Below are positions 53,670 to 64,000 of a stretch of 64,000 nt of DNA, piece after piece; the stretch's first letter is position 1; each line of letters starts with the position of its first letter. Location of the stretch: NCBI GenBank assembly GCA_029378245.1, contig JARKIF010000028.1:372001-436000 (forward strand), given 5' to 3'. The translations under genes and the position numbers were made by a program. Source of the DNA: Roridomyces roridus (Eukaryota > Basidiomycota > Agaricomycetes > Agaricales > Mycenaceae). The notes beneath the pieces were generated by a model. It did not search any database, was not told the origin of the DNA, and saw only the letters and a program-made list of their open reading frames with translations.

Positions 53670-54353
53670 CTCTGTTTGCAATGTCCAACCTTGCAGCCAT
53701 ATACAGGCACCTGGAACAGTACCAAGAGGCAGAGGGGCTTGAACTTTCCATGCTACAAGGGCCCCGGAAACTCCTCGGTGATGACCATCCTGACACTACG
53801 AAATGAAGTACATTGTGACTCAACAATGTGCGAAATGGAATGAGTAATCAGTTTTTTTTTTTTTTCAAATCCACCACCCCATCAGTTGAGAGTAGCTCTC
53901 AATCATGCAAGGTGGATCTCTGCTTTTGTTGGTGGTTGTTGGTCTGATCGGGCTCTGTCATCACTCGATCTCAAAGCTTAACTAGCCGGGGCTCAGCTTT
54001 AGCTCTCGCGGGTTTGGTTCTGAGCAATTTAATTGTCTGCACTGGTCTCACAGTTTGGAGGGTAAAATCTACTACTGTGCAGGGTGTTTTGCTAGGGCTT
54101 TTATACAATTTACGTGAAGAATATATATGGTATCTGTGATGCCAAGGCCTCATCTGGCCAATAGCATTGTTGCTCTGATCGGTTCGTCAGGATTGCGTGC
54201 TTGATGCCTCAGTCAGCCGTCAATCCTCATGTGCTGCCAGAGGTTCCAGAACAATCCATCGGAGTATCTCTTTCCCTCGCAGACTGACCTAGACCACATG
54301 ACTCGACTATGTTCTGCCGCAGGTATTTCAACCAGCCTGCCGGGACTTTCTAG
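53670..54353. other. no gene; possible minus-strand LTR remnant
   Basis: On the minus strand the block at about 54105-54060 (TATAAAAGCCC, then CAGTAGTAGA) resembles in order the TATA and CAGTAGTAGACC block of the Gypsy-A LTR near 29008-29048. This suggests a diverged LTR relic. A poly-T run lies at about 53852-53865. No coding sequence. Confidence 0.3.
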
Positions 54354-54550
54354 GTGAGTGTCCGACTAGAGAGCGGCACGAGTATTGAGTGCTGCGAATA
54401 CTCACAGCCTTTCACTCGCAAGTACAAGTGTTCATACTCGCGAGTGGCGGTGGCTGTGCTGCTCGTGCGAGTGCGAGTATTGGTTTCCAAAAACCTTGGT
54501 ACTGGTGAATATTTGCCTGGCTACCGTAAGCTCACGGAACCGACCTAGAT

Positions 54551-56180
54551 CACTCCTGACTTTCCGCCTCACACGTGCCGCCCGATTTAGTAATTTGATG
54601 GGGGCAGTGTGGGGCAGTGCTCTCGGCAGTTTCTTCGGCCGTCAATCACATCATGTCTGGGAGTCCCTCTCACCTCACCACCTTCCTCGCCCTGCTCATC
54701 GCCGGCCCCACCGCCCTCGTAGACTCTCGCATTTGCTCTCCCTCTCTCCCATAAGCGGCCTCGCATCATGTTCCTTCCTCGCCCACGCCGCTTTGTGCTC
54801 CACTTCCTGCCCACCAAGCATTCCGCCCACGCCCGTCGTAGTATGGCGTTGCAGCACACGTCAACCTCCACATCGCTCACACACCCGCACGCTGCACTCA
54901 CCCACGCCCATGATACCTCCTTCTGACAGGACAGGACCGACCACCACTCGCTCGTCACACCGCTTCCCGCGGATCTCGCCACACGCCCTCGCTCGCTGCA
55001 ACGTCCGGATTGGCCTGGCTTTATTTTTTTAGGAGCTCCGACGACTCCATGGAGCCCAAATATGCAGTATTGACCCTGCCGGTGCACGGGGGTACATGCC
55101 ATTTAAGAAAGCGATGTCCCGGTACATTATCTACTTTTGCCCGACACCAGGCAAGATTGTTGATGTAACCGCCGGCAGCGGATCGGCACTGAGGTATGTA
55201 CATCAATGCACCCGATTCACTTTGTGCCACTGATCCGACGTGGATCTGCAACCAGAGTAGGGGAACGGTGCAAGCACCGCTATCCCGGCTGCTGGGAGCG
55301 TATTGACTTTTGCGTGGTGGATGCAAAGGACAAGCAAGGCACTCCTGACTTTCCGCCTCACACGTGCCGCCCGATTTAGTAATTTGATGGGGGCAGTGTG
55401 GGGCGGTGCTTTCGGCAATTTCTTCGGCCGTCAATAACATCATGTCTCCGAAGCTGTCCCTCTCACCTTGCTCTCACCTCACCACCTTCCTCGCCCTGCT
55501 CATCGCTGGCCCCACCGCCCCTCGCAGACTCTCGCATTGGCTCTCCCTCTCTCCAATACGCGTCCTTGCCCATGTCCCTTCCTCGCCCACTCGCCGCTTT
55601 GTGCTCCCCTTCCTGGCACCTGCCCACCCAGTATTCCGGCCACGCCCGTCGTATGGCGTCGCAGCACACCTCAGCGTCCACATCGCTCGCTCACACACCC
55701 GCACGCTGCACTCGCCCACGCCCACGATGCCTCCGAGTCCTCCTGACAGGACCGACCACCACTCGCCTGCACTCCCGCCCACTCGCTCGTCACACCGCTC
55801 TCGCCACACACTTCGCTCACCTCTTGCCCATACCCACTCGCTGTGGCGACATATGCCCGGTTGACGGCTGCGCGAGGCTCTCACGCTGTGTGTCATCCCA
55901 ATTCACAACGCTCGAGCCTCGGCTTACTTACCACTACACAGTTATCCGTGTATCATTTATGTTCTCAATGTCTATGTGTCCGTTCCCTACCTCTGTCGTG
56001 TCATATAGTACTTGTACAATTGTGCTGTCTGAGGACTTGAGGACTTGGCGATTGCGATTTGGGTTTCTTGCCGTGTGATCTGATCACTGGTCCATCAGCT
56101 GCCGAACATGCACAGCCAAGCACTGCCCCCATCAAATTACTAAATCGGGCGGCACGTGTGAGGCGGAAAGTACGCAAGTG
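54551..56180. mobile_element. composite TIR element with perfect 8-bp target duplication
   Basis: The ends CACTCCTGACTTTCCGCC and (complement) CACTTGCGTACTTTCCGCC begin inverted repeats of about 60 bp reaching GATGGGGGCAGTG. The 8-bp duplication ACCTAGAT is perfect (54543-54550 and 56181-56188). A third copy of the left end lies inside at 55340, so the interior is copy 1 (54551 to about 55025), a methylase-like fragment (about 55030-55339) and copy 2 (55340-56180). The two copies share a plus-strand frame starting HLTTFLALLIAGPTA. Superfamily is unclear; hAT and Zisupton/KDZ types make 8-bp duplications. Confidence 0.8.
55030..55345 (+). pseudogene. DNA methylase-like fragment
   Basis: One frame reads AQICSIDPAGARGYMPFKKA, MSRYIIYFCPTPGKIVDVTA, GSGSALRYVHQCTRF, then a stop and DVDLQPE. 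This looks like the C-terminal part of class beta DNA (N4/N6) methylases, in which a T-P-G-x-V-x-D-x-x-x-G-S-G block binds S-adenosylmethionine. In-frame TGA (about 55227) and TAG (about 55257) break it. It lies exactly between two copies of a transposon end. The family call is from motif only; a chance resemblance is not excluded. Confidence 0.45.
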
Positions 56181-56300
56181 ACCTAGATAGGCAATTTGAT
56201 CACTGGCATCACTCGGCATCACTCGGCATGCCGGCACGTGGCAATCACTCCGTAATGTATGTCTATTCCTGGACTGAATTCAATTTACCCATCAGTCACT

Positions 56301-57464
56301 ACTTGGGGGGCAGGGCCGTTGCAAGCACGGCATATACGGGAACTTCTTTTTTGGACCTTTTCTATTACTAGTAGATGGTGAGGGCCAAGGCACAATCTGT
56401 TGCACAACAAAGAATGTAAATCCTCAGAATATGAAATAATCAATAACGGCAAGAAACACGCGACAGGCCTTCCCAACACAATACTTGGGGAGACATATCA
56501 AAGTCCTGTTGTCACATGTGATGTTGTCACGGTGAAGGAACCGCACCGTGACATTATTCACGCGTGACCATTCATGGAAACCTCCAACTCTGCCAGAAAC
56601 ACCGCTTGGTCAATAGTAACACATCCAATTGAAGCAAATGACTTTCATCAGTGCACACAGTCTCATTCAGGGTCACGGTGACAAATGTGACATGTGTGAT
56701 CACTGATCAACCCAGATCACAGTGCACAAAAGGCTGCACACTTTCTGCCGCCAGTAGACGTAGCACTGTAAAAATTGCAGCCAGAGCTCACCAAAGCCTG
56801 TAGCCTTGTCAAGAAATGACAATGCAAGGGATCTCTCACCCACATGTTTAGGAACCAGTCACTTGGTAGTCAGATTGTGTGCTTGGCCCACAGAGCAGCT
56901 TCACCCGCAACAGTCCAGGTGGCCCAGCAGAAGTCTACAGCAGCATTTGAGCCAAATTCCTGTCCAGGAATTCAACTGTGTTGTCCATGGGTATGAGGAT
57001 AAAGATTTTGATCAGCACCAGCATACATCACAGAGTTCAAGTCATTTTGAATACCACTAATTTTCCTAATTTTCCTGAGGGCTGGCATACACATTGATGC
57101 AACCTAAGCTTCAAACAGACCTACATTGCAAAGACCCAGCACCTTGGGTGAACCTGGAATGAGCTAATCACCAAAAGCAAGAAGATCAACAATATTATAT
57201 GCACTATTGGATATGGGAGCTCATCTATGCAGAGTGAAATTCAAATTCAACAACTAGAAGTGTACCCGCAAAATACCAGAGGGCTCGGTGAAAAATTGGA
57301 GGCTCCAGAGCGAAAGGAAAAATGAGCTGATGGGAGCTGTCAAAGTCAGTGATTGTGGCCGCAAAACGGAAATGCACAGCCGCCATAATCAAAAGTCTGA
57401 ATTTTAGTGAAAACCTACCGCAGAATTTGAAAAGAACGAGAACTTAGCAAGTAAGTTCTCGTAA
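56301..57464. repeat. dispersed repeat B (copy of 18924-20650)
   Basis: Starts ACTTGGGGGGCAGGGCCGTT, then GCAAGCACGGCA and ACGGGAACTTC, and ends AGTTCTCGTAA. It is about 0.55 kb shorter than copy A. Shared inner landmarks include GATTGTGGCCGCAAAA and a block near 57090-57150 matching 20285-20340. No coding sequence. Confidence 0.55.
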
Positions 57465-57822
57465 CCTGTTCATTGTCTGTGACCATTTGAATTCACTTTT
57501 AATGGACTGCTCATTGGATGACCGATGACTCGAGAAACACTACTTGTCAGTCAATTCATTCAGATGACCTCGATTGTGACTCAAAGATTACACCTTATCA
57601 ATTAAGTGCTTGTGGATTCTGCGCTGCCAAAGTGCATTCAAGCTGACTGAATGAAAATAGTTGCGAGTTTTGTGCGAGTTGCAAATACTCGTGAATATTG
57701 CTTACTAATACACGAATATTCGCCATTAATACTCGTGCGAGTGTGAGTATGGTTTTCCCAACTTCTGCAAATACTCATACTCGCAAATGTATACTCCTGC
57801 CGCTCACTATGTCCGACTCGTC

Positions 57823-58928
57823 CGAGTCTTGCCTAATCACTCTGTTCCAGCCGAGCTCAAATGGGTAATCACAAACACCATGAAGACGCCGAGCACATGC
57901 AAAGCCTCTGGGAACATTCTGGATACCTTTCGGAGGCCCTCTTCAATGTTGGCAAGGTTTCCAGTGAAGATCAGTCGGTGGCAGTGTGTTAACAACCTAC
58001 CCAAAAAGGAAATTGATGGATTATGTAAAGAGGGGGGGGGGAGGGGGAGGGTCACCACTAATTCACTTTTCCGACCCGATGTCTTCGATTTCTGATCCGG
58101 TGATCTCTTGCGTTGGTACGACTGAGTGCACAAGTACTTTCTTGATCTGGTGAGTTTTATCTCCGCTCATCGTTTCGCTTCCCTGATATCATGGCCGCAG
58201 AGCAGATGTCGTTTTTGCCGAATGTTCTTGATTCTTGAATACATGAATTCCGAGTGGCTTTCCGAGATCCACGCCCAGTTTCCCGAAAGTATCCTCAGCT
58301 GCATTCGGGAGTCATTCAAGGGGTTGAACTTTGCTGCCGTGGCGCGTGTGGCGAAAGGCTCGGAATCCCTCAGCTCCCTGGTAGACAGTGTTTCCGCGTA
58401 TACTCGCGCACCTAGCTCCCAGCTCTCATGATGCACACGCCCGTCGAGATCTGGCATGAACGTCCTGCCCGGCGCAGCCCGGGGTAGACTCGTTGCCTCA
58501 TGCCGTATGCGGGGGATTACACCAAAATCCCCGCCCCCCCTGAAACAAGCCGGTCTGGGCAGACAAGCCAAATTGCCAGTGTCCTGCCAAAAGGGACAGG
58601 AATTCTCCTAGATATCCTATTGGCGGCAAAGAAAACCAAAGCTCAGCAGCTGGTGTAGCACCCAACCCCGAATTGAACGGGAATGCGGCCGTTGTAGGTA
58701 CCTGCACAGGATCCCTTTATAGGTGATACAATCTGGACGGTTGCGAGACGCTTACTTGTTTAGAGTTGGTTATTTTACTCAATCGTTGTCCGTGTCAGAT
58801 CGCCGCCGGGGCCCTGCCAGTGCCCGTGTCACTCCGCACTCGAGTGACTGTCGGCTCACGAAATTCATACAGACGCGGCGCGCCCAGGACGCCCCGACGC
58901 CTGCCTCTCCCCGATCCCGCGCCGCTCC
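57823..58928. other. no clear gene; weak coding signal
   Basis: A plus-strand frame at 58126-58431 reads SEWLSEIHAQFPESILSCIR and FAAVARVAKGSESLSSLVDS, protein-like but without a family. An overlapping minus-strand frame (58571-58167) is as long. A poly-G run lies at about 58032-58041. Confidence 0.25.
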
Positions 58929-59420
58929 GTGCTCACCAATCCGATGCTGATAATTACCGTGGGCACGAGCGGGAACTTCATCAACTTTCAAGACGCCAAA
59001 TGGGAACGCGCGTGGGGTGTGAGTGAGTCCTATGATCTATCTCGGGGAGGGCTTAACTCTGGCCCCATAGCGGGAACTTGGAAACCATCTGAAAGTTCCG
59101 CCCCCATTCCGAAAGCGCTCGCAGAACGGTTGCCCGACGGCGACGGGCGCCCTCCGGTGCGCGCGTTTGTGTCATCACTCCGCTTCTTTCTTCATATGGT
59201 AACTCCGCTGACAGTGCCACAACTCCTCGTACTATCCTTCGGTTTCAAGTTCACGCGCTCACTGGGCGCTCAAGATGACACATCGGCCTCGGAGGTGCAC
59301 AATCGAGTATTTCTAGAGCAGAATGGTGAGCCACAACTTGTTTCAATCTCCGAATCAATGACATGGCGGGATTTGCAAGCCGAGACCGCGGAATTGGGCG
59401 GGTCTCACCTAGCCTCCTAA
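58929..59420 (+). CDS. hypothetical ORF
   Basis: 163 codons from ATG 58929, with MLIITVGTSGNFINF near the start, a hydrophobic stretch VTPLTVPQLLVLSFGFKF near residue 95 and a Glu-rich end. No family is recognised and no intron or promoter was identified. It could be an exon of a larger decayed gene or a chance frame. Confidence 0.3.
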   Translation: MLTNPMLIITVGTSGNFINFQDAKWERAWGVSESYDLSRGGLNSGPIAGTWKPSESSAPIPKALAERLPDGDGRPPVRAFVSSLRFFLHMVTPLTVPQLLVLSFGFKFTRSLGAQDDTSASEVHNRVFLEQNGEPQLVSISESMTWRDLQAETAELGGSHLAS

Positions 59421-59800
59421 GCCCGTGGATATCCGGAATCCGGATGACGGTTGAACGGGAATGATTGCCACGCTGATTCAGACTAAGCCAAGTCGTCCGG
59501 CCGAGCAATTCCCGAGTGAGCTGTTTCGTGAGTCAACGTTGACTGTGCATTTCTGTGCTCAAATTCTTTGACGAGTTCTTAAGGGCCGCTGACTCACGAG
59601 TATTAGCACATGCTCCGCTTTGGTGTCATCCGTCAGATCCGTCGCCGCTTTGACCGCCGGTTACGAAATCGTCCTGCTATCATATGTAAACTTTGCTTAC
59701 ACCCGTCTCTCCGTCCCCGATGTCCTGCATTTCACTCGACCTTATTTAACCCGGTCCTCTCCACCGCCGCCCATTTCCATTTTCTACCCACCCGCAACAC
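59421..59800. other. upstream region of the RING-finger gene
   Basis: No coding sequence supported. AT-rich TTATTTAAC at about 59741-59749 lies some 55 bp before the ATG in C-rich sequence and may serve as the core promoter of the gene at 59801. Confidence 0.35.
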
Positions 59801-60918
59801 ATGTCCACCTGCACCGTCTGCTACGAACGCTTCACTGCGCCCGTCTCATTACCCTGTGGTGCGTCGCTACAGTCTCGTACCAAGACTACGTCGGCTAACG
59901 TCGGCACACAGGCCATGTATTCTGCAAGGACTGCATTCGCGACTCTACCGCTACTGGCACTAGCCGCAGCGCCCAGACGACACTTCCGGAACCCGGGACA
60001 GGGCGCCCGTGCTGCCCGACATGTCGGGTCCCGTTTCCCATTCGTGCGTCGCCCGGTTTCCTTTCCTCCCGCCAGCACTGACAACACAACGAAATTGTAG
60101 TGAGCGTAGACCCGATGTTGATGCCGCCATACTTGCGGCCGCACTTTTTGCCTCCTATCCGTCCAGTGTACATCGACTCCCCAAAGTCGACGTCCATCGC
60201 TGCTTCGTCCACCTCACTACCGACGCCTCCACAAAGCATTGCGTCCTCCCCGTCCTCGCTCCCTGCATCCCCGTCCCCGGTCCCATCAATACTCCTACCG
60301 TCCTCGGAATGCAGCTCCTCACAGACGACGAGTATGGACTCCAAGATCCTCGCCGCCCTTCACCTAACAACTGCCACATGGCGCAGGCGCGCCGAGACAC
60401 ACGCCGCAGCCAACTCATCCCTCCTCTCCTTCTCGCGGTCGGCACGCGACTGCGCCTTACGGCTCCGGACCGAACGTGATGAGGCGAGGAATGAGTGTGT
60501 CGTGCTGAAGCGTAAGATTGCAGAGATGGAGATGGAGATGGGGCGGGTGGGGTCTTTGACTTGCAGAAGTCGCTCACTGCCAGACACCGTGGACTTGGAC
60601 TCGGACTCGCACACACCACCACTCAACTCGCCCTCACCCTTCACCCAGGGTCAGGCCCAGGCCCGCCCCAGAAGGCAAGCCCCACCACAGCGCATCGGCC
60701 TCCCGCTATTCGTGATGCAATGTCAGGCGCTCACAAACCTGATGCCTTCCGAGAACGCCAACGGGGCCAGTGTGCTGGAGGGCCCGCCGTTGAAGCGCCG
60801 GCGAATGAGTCCGTCTGTGTCCGACCTGGCTTCGGATTCGCGTGAGATGGCCGCGGGGAGTGGTCAGCCGCAGCAGCCACGGTGCAGCATGCGTGCGATA
60901 GCTGATTTGTTGAGGTAG
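59801..60918 (+). CDS. RING-finger protein
   Basis: RING domains usually make a protein an E3 ubiquitin ligase by binding an E2 enzyme. Exons 59801-59858, 59912-60043 and 60101-60918 join in frame to about 335 residues. The RING is at the very N-terminus and spans the first intron: C-T-V-C at 4-7, then C-x-H-x2-C-x2-C in LPCGHVFCKDCI, and CCPTCR near 54-59, a C3HC4-like order. The stretch between the second and last pairs (DSTATGTSRSAQTT) is longer than usual. The remainder is Ser/Pro-rich with a predicted coiled segment (RTERDEARNECVVLKRKIAE) and a basic patch PLKRRRM that could be a nuclear signal. Targets are unknown. The exon-exon joins restore the Cys/His pattern, which supports the gene model. 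Confidence 0.85.
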
Positions 60919-61202
60919 CCGCTGTTCTTTCCTCCGTACGCTTTGGGACAAATTCAGGATGCATACGTGGGTTCTGTACATACCTATTCCTGCTGCATTT
61001 TCTTCGGGACTTGTTTGGGTTTGAATCAAACACACTCGTTTAATTGGTCAATTGGGGACCCACATCTTGGGCTTAAGGATCGAGATCCTGTCAAGACGGT
61101 ATGCAGAGGTTTGAAGTATGCCATCTCGGCAGGATGCTTGGTTGGTGTGAGCGCAGGGGGACACAAAATGCTCGTTTCAACATCAATTGCAAATAGCTCC
61201 TA
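60919..61202. other. 3' region of the RING-finger gene, no further gene
   Basis: No coding sequence. GAGCGCAGGGGGACACAAAA at about 61149 is the first appearance of a block that recurs in the following repeat cluster. Confidence 0.3.
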
Positions 61203-62490
61203 GCCGATTCGAACGACCGATGCTCGTGTGCACACCTCGTGAGCAATCCTGTTGGATTTTCTTCTGGAGTTGCGTCCTGCGATGATTGGTTTTGGAATTA
61301 CACACTCGTTTAATCGAGTCGTTGGTGGTACACACTTGTTTACGCATGGGACGGGTGAATGAGTGGCTCCCGTGGCCAAGAAGAGCCTTCAAGCGAACGG
61401 GAATGGAACGTGCAGAACGAAAAAATATATTCAGGACAACCGCCAAATTCCCACTGGCCGATTCGAACGGCTGATACTATTGTGTGCATACTTCATAATT
61501 AGAAGTGCATTTTCGATCAGGGACTAAGCTGTAGGATTGAAAAGGCATTCAGCAGGCTTTCCTGGTTTTGGTATCGATGGTGATATGATTTTCTTGACTG
61601 AGCGAGCTTGAAGGCTGATGAAAGAAAGGATTCAGAGCCTGGAGGCTCGGAGCACACAAAGTTGCCCGCCAAGATGTGCTGTTGGTGTGAATCAATGAGC
61701 GCAGGCGGGCAAAAAAATGCATACACCATAATGTAGCCCAGCCGATTCGAACGACCGATGCTTGATAAGATGGCCAAGTTGTGAGCGACAAGGACGATAG
61801 AATCTGCGGTTGTAGCTGCAGACTGCAGATGATTAGGTTTGTATCCCATATAGAATTCCACATAGACGTACGACGGTCATGGAAATGATTGAGGACAGTA
61901 CACGTGAAAGTTGGGAGTGTCCCGCTGAGCCAGTCGAAGGTCGCAAGTGAGCTTTCATCTACATGCCGAGATTGTACAGGGGATTTTCCGGGATGTGGTC
62001 GTGCAGGCAGCAGCGAGGATGCAAGTCGAGATCAGATTACACGACCAGCGCACAACCTCCAAGTTCTGCGCGCCTTCAACTGGGGACGGATCGAGACGGG
62101 GGAATCTGTGACCGGGGATTGTCAGAGTATACTTCAAGAGGCTAGGCAAAAAAGATCTAGGCAGCGAGTCTATGGCCACTAGCCGATTCGAACGACTGAT
62201 GCGCCTGCCCGTGTGCATACTGCATAATTATAAGTGCATACATACATACCTTGTGATTATTGCGATCAGGGACTAGGCTGTAGGATTGAGATGCCTGGTT
62301 TTGGATCCTATCGTTGAGTACTTTCTTGAGCGAGCTCGAGGCGGAGAAAGAAAGGATTCAGAGCCTAGAGATTCGGAGCACACAAATTTGCGTTGCCAGG
62401 ATGCGTGCGTCGTGGGTTTGTATGAGCGCAGGGCAAAAAAAGGCACCACGCTCACAGTATATGTATCTCAGCCGGTTCACGACCGATGCT
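61203..62490. repeat. cluster of repeats with GCCGATTCGAACGACCGATG core
   Basis: Five copies of a core like AGCCGATTCGAACGACCGAT occur at about 61202, 61456, 61740, 62180 and 62470 (the last diverged), mostly followed by GTGTGCATAC-type sequence. Two longer units share GATCAGGGACTA.GCTGTAGGA (61516, 62266), GGATTCAGAGCCT (61628, 62355) and CGGAGCACACAAA (61647, 62374). The period is irregular (250-440 bp), so it looks like partial tandem copies of one element of 600-750 bp. No protein is encoded. Confidence 0.6.
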
Positions 62491-63552
62491 CGTGTGCATA
62501 TTGATACGATACAGGGAGATGGCCAAGGTTTGAGCCAGCGATAAGTGAGAAGGTTGCCGGGAGAAAACTGGAATACGTGATTCGGTCCAGGAAAGACGAG
62601 AATGGGTCGATCGAGTGGATATCGGAGAAGTTGGAATTTGATTATCCGATCGACATTCTGTGGGCATGTATAGGGCGCTTTTGCTCAGGAGCTTGAGGTT
62701 CATAAGAGAGAAACGAGTTCCGGAACAGGATGGATCATGATGCGGCGTACGGGTCGAGTTCAGGTGAAAAAAAAAAGTCGTCTGGAAGGGACTGGGAAGT
62801 TTGCGCCCGAATAACTGGAAGGATGGTTCCGATGCAATGAGGAAGAGCGAAGAGAGGGCTAAGGCCCACATGTAGATCCGGTCCAGGGAAGGTGAGAATC
62901 AGGATGGTGGCTGGTCGAGAACACCGAATCTTCGAGCGAGTAGATATCGGACGCGGGAGTAGGTAGGACAAGTCTCGAGTTGGCGCATTCACTGGAGCCC
63001 GAAGATTGACGTCTACAACTCAGCCTCAAGAGAAGACGGAATGAGTCGGATGTCGATCGAATCTTCAAGGGCATTGCGTATTCGGCGGACGTCTACCGAC
63101 TCTACTCACGCAAGTCGGAAACGAGATGACACGGGATAATCGATAATGGGAAGACTTCGCCGAAGCCGCCGCGGGGTGATTCGTGCAAGATTCGTGTCTC
63201 CGAGAAGCAGTTTTTGTCGATGGTGCTGACCGAGCGCAGCAAATTCTCCGGCTCGGAGACAGGAGATGATGCCGCGTAGCCGTGCTGTTCGGGTGAGCTC
63301 GCCCGACATCTTCCGGTGTATTCTCCAGCAAAAGTTTCTGGTGTGTTGAATACAGCAAGGGAATGCGACCGGAGAATCCTGTGGCACGGATGGCTTTGGA
63401 CGGAGAGCTGACGAACGGGAGGAAAGAGTGATGACAGATCTTGGCAGCTTCCGGAATTCCAAAAGCGGGCTTACAAAAACACCGCTTCATAATCCCTTTC
63501 TTTCCGGCCGTGACTCAGATTCAGAAACTTCCGTGTACCCGACGACAGCGTT
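62491..63552. other. no clear gene
   Basis: Minus-strand frames at 62452-62871 and 63065-63490 and a plus-strand frame at 63428-63736 lack motifs. Some could be untranslated exons or a divergent gene, but nothing supports one. Confidence 0.3.
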
Positions 63553-63559
63553 TATAAAA
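63553..63559 (+). promoter_or_regulatory. TATA box of the cyclin gene
   Basis: TATAAAA lies 63 bp before the ATG at 63616, the usual distance for a strong fungal core promoter. Confidence 0.65.
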
Positions 63560-63615
63560 CACAGCGCTCATGGCCGTCCTAGTCACCCACCGACTCGCCT
63601 TCCGCAGTCCCAACG

Positions 63616-64000
63616 ATGTACTCTCCGGCGTCTGACTCGTCCTCTGCCTCCTCGAGCTCATCTCCGAGCATCTACAGCTCCTGGAGTCCCAGCAGCAGCA
63701 AAACTAACAGCCCTGTGCATGCTGCCTCTCTCGTAGACCCAGCCACACACTCTCCCGAGCTCCTGGAGCTCGTCGACGTGGAGGTCTCCCAGCCTGCAAT
63801 CGGTACGCATATGGTCGTCTTTTGGCACACTTTCGCTAACACACACTTCCAGCCTACCTCGTCTCACGCATCTCCTCTGCCGTCTCCTACTCCCTCAAAC
63901 GCTCTGGCGTCGCACCATCGTTCACCCGCACACCCGCTCATCTCCACAAATTCACCACCTTCGTGACGACCGTGCTCTCCCGCGCCGAGGTCTCCACCAC
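63616..64000 (+). CDS. Pcl/Pho80-type cyclin, 5' part
   Basis: Cyclins of this type bind a Pho85-like (CDK5-class) kinase and set its targets. The gene runs off the window. Exon 1 (63616-63802) gives a Ser-rich start MYSPASDSSSASSSSS and SPELLELVDVEVSQPAI; an intron of 50 nt (63803-63852, GTACGC...TTCCAG) follows; exon 2 (63853 to the edge) reads AYLVSRISSAVSYSLKRSGV, then FTRTPAHLHKFTTFVTTVLS and RAEVSTT. The F-x-x-F-V-x-x-V-L-x-R-A-E-V block is typical of the start of the cyclin box in Pcl-like cyclins. The MRAIL-type kinase-contact region should follow beyond the window. Confidence 0.7.

Larger units (their letters stand above)
54354..57822. repeat. outer inverted-repeat pair, possible 3.5-kb TIR element
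   Basis: GAGTGTCCGAC and GAGCGGCACGAGTAT at 54354-54386 are mirrored at 57786-57822 (complement GAGTCGGACATAGTGAGCGGC, then AGGAGTAT). Both subterminal zones are rich in ACTCG/CGAGT motifs such as AATACTCG and GTGCGAGTG. The pair would enclose the 54551-56180 element and dispersed repeat B. No target-site duplication was seen, so this is a proposal. Confidence 0.45.

Noticed and set aside
53850..54250. Solo LTR of Gypsy-A type on the minus strand
   Set aside because: Only a short block around the TATA box and CAGTAGTAGA is shared; ends and target duplication were not found, so it is noted only as a possible relic.
63065..63490. Minus-strand ORF of 141 codons upstream of the cyclin gene
   Set aside because: No recognisable motif, composition like its neighbours in other frames, and overlapping the likely cyclin promoter region.

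Overview
The window reads as nuclear DNA of a filamentous basidiomycete, most likely an Agaricomycete. The reasons are short spliceosomal introns of about 45-60 nt, TATA-driven host genes, a Plavaka-type (CACTA superfamily) transposase, chromodomain-type Ty3/gypsy elements, a Tad-like LINE tail, and protein families typical of mushroom-forming fungi. Gene density is low. Most of the window is transposon on transposon, and no rRNA, tRNA or CRISPR array was recognised. The species cannot be named from the sequence.

Layout. 1-5.2 kb: repeat debris with a TIR-bounded repeat (2206-2748) and a hAT-type MITE (3911-4581) set in a TCGAG-rich tract. 5.3-9.95 kb: minus-strand, intron-rich gene(s) for membrane proteins, two paralogous modules in tandem that appear joined in frame. 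10-18 kb: hAT-like MITE, LINE tail, fold-back repeats and a nested 2.4-kb inverted-repeat island (15363-17720). 18.4-22.2 kb: a decayed Swi3/Rsc8/SMARCC-like sequence preceded by a 2.76-kb TIR element. 22.2-24.2 kb: a copia reverse transcriptase split by a 1508-bp solo LTR. 26.4-27.5 kb: a spliced gene of a family known only as hypothetical proteins.

27.6-53.7 kb is a nested retroelement complex. A minus-strand Ty3/gypsy element (Gypsy-B, about 53.67 down to 43.8 kb, possibly continuing at 28.1-27.6 kb) is split near the end of pol by a plus-strand gypsy-like LTR element (Gypsy-A, 28142-43800) with paired 1419-bp LTRs, PBS, PPT and a 4-bp target duplication. Gypsy-A is itself invaded by a Plavaka element (about 35933-40700) that carries a divergent five-exon gene, has lost its integrase core next to a host-gene 5' fragment (41041-41640), and holds a 310-bp hAT MITE in its 3' LTR. 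Gypsy-B carries a 429-bp MITE at the end of pol and a 582-bp TIR element in gag.

53.7-57.8 kb holds TIR elements, including a composite one (54551-56180, perfect 8-bp target duplication) that encloses a DNA-methylase-like fragment. 57.8-64 kb is more genic: a RING-finger gene (59801-60918), a cluster of short repeats (61.2-62.5 kb), and the 5' end of a Pcl/Pho80-type cyclin gene running off the window at 64000.

Coordinates of spliced genes come from reading GT/AG sites by eye and checking frame; family assignments come from recognised motifs, without any database search.
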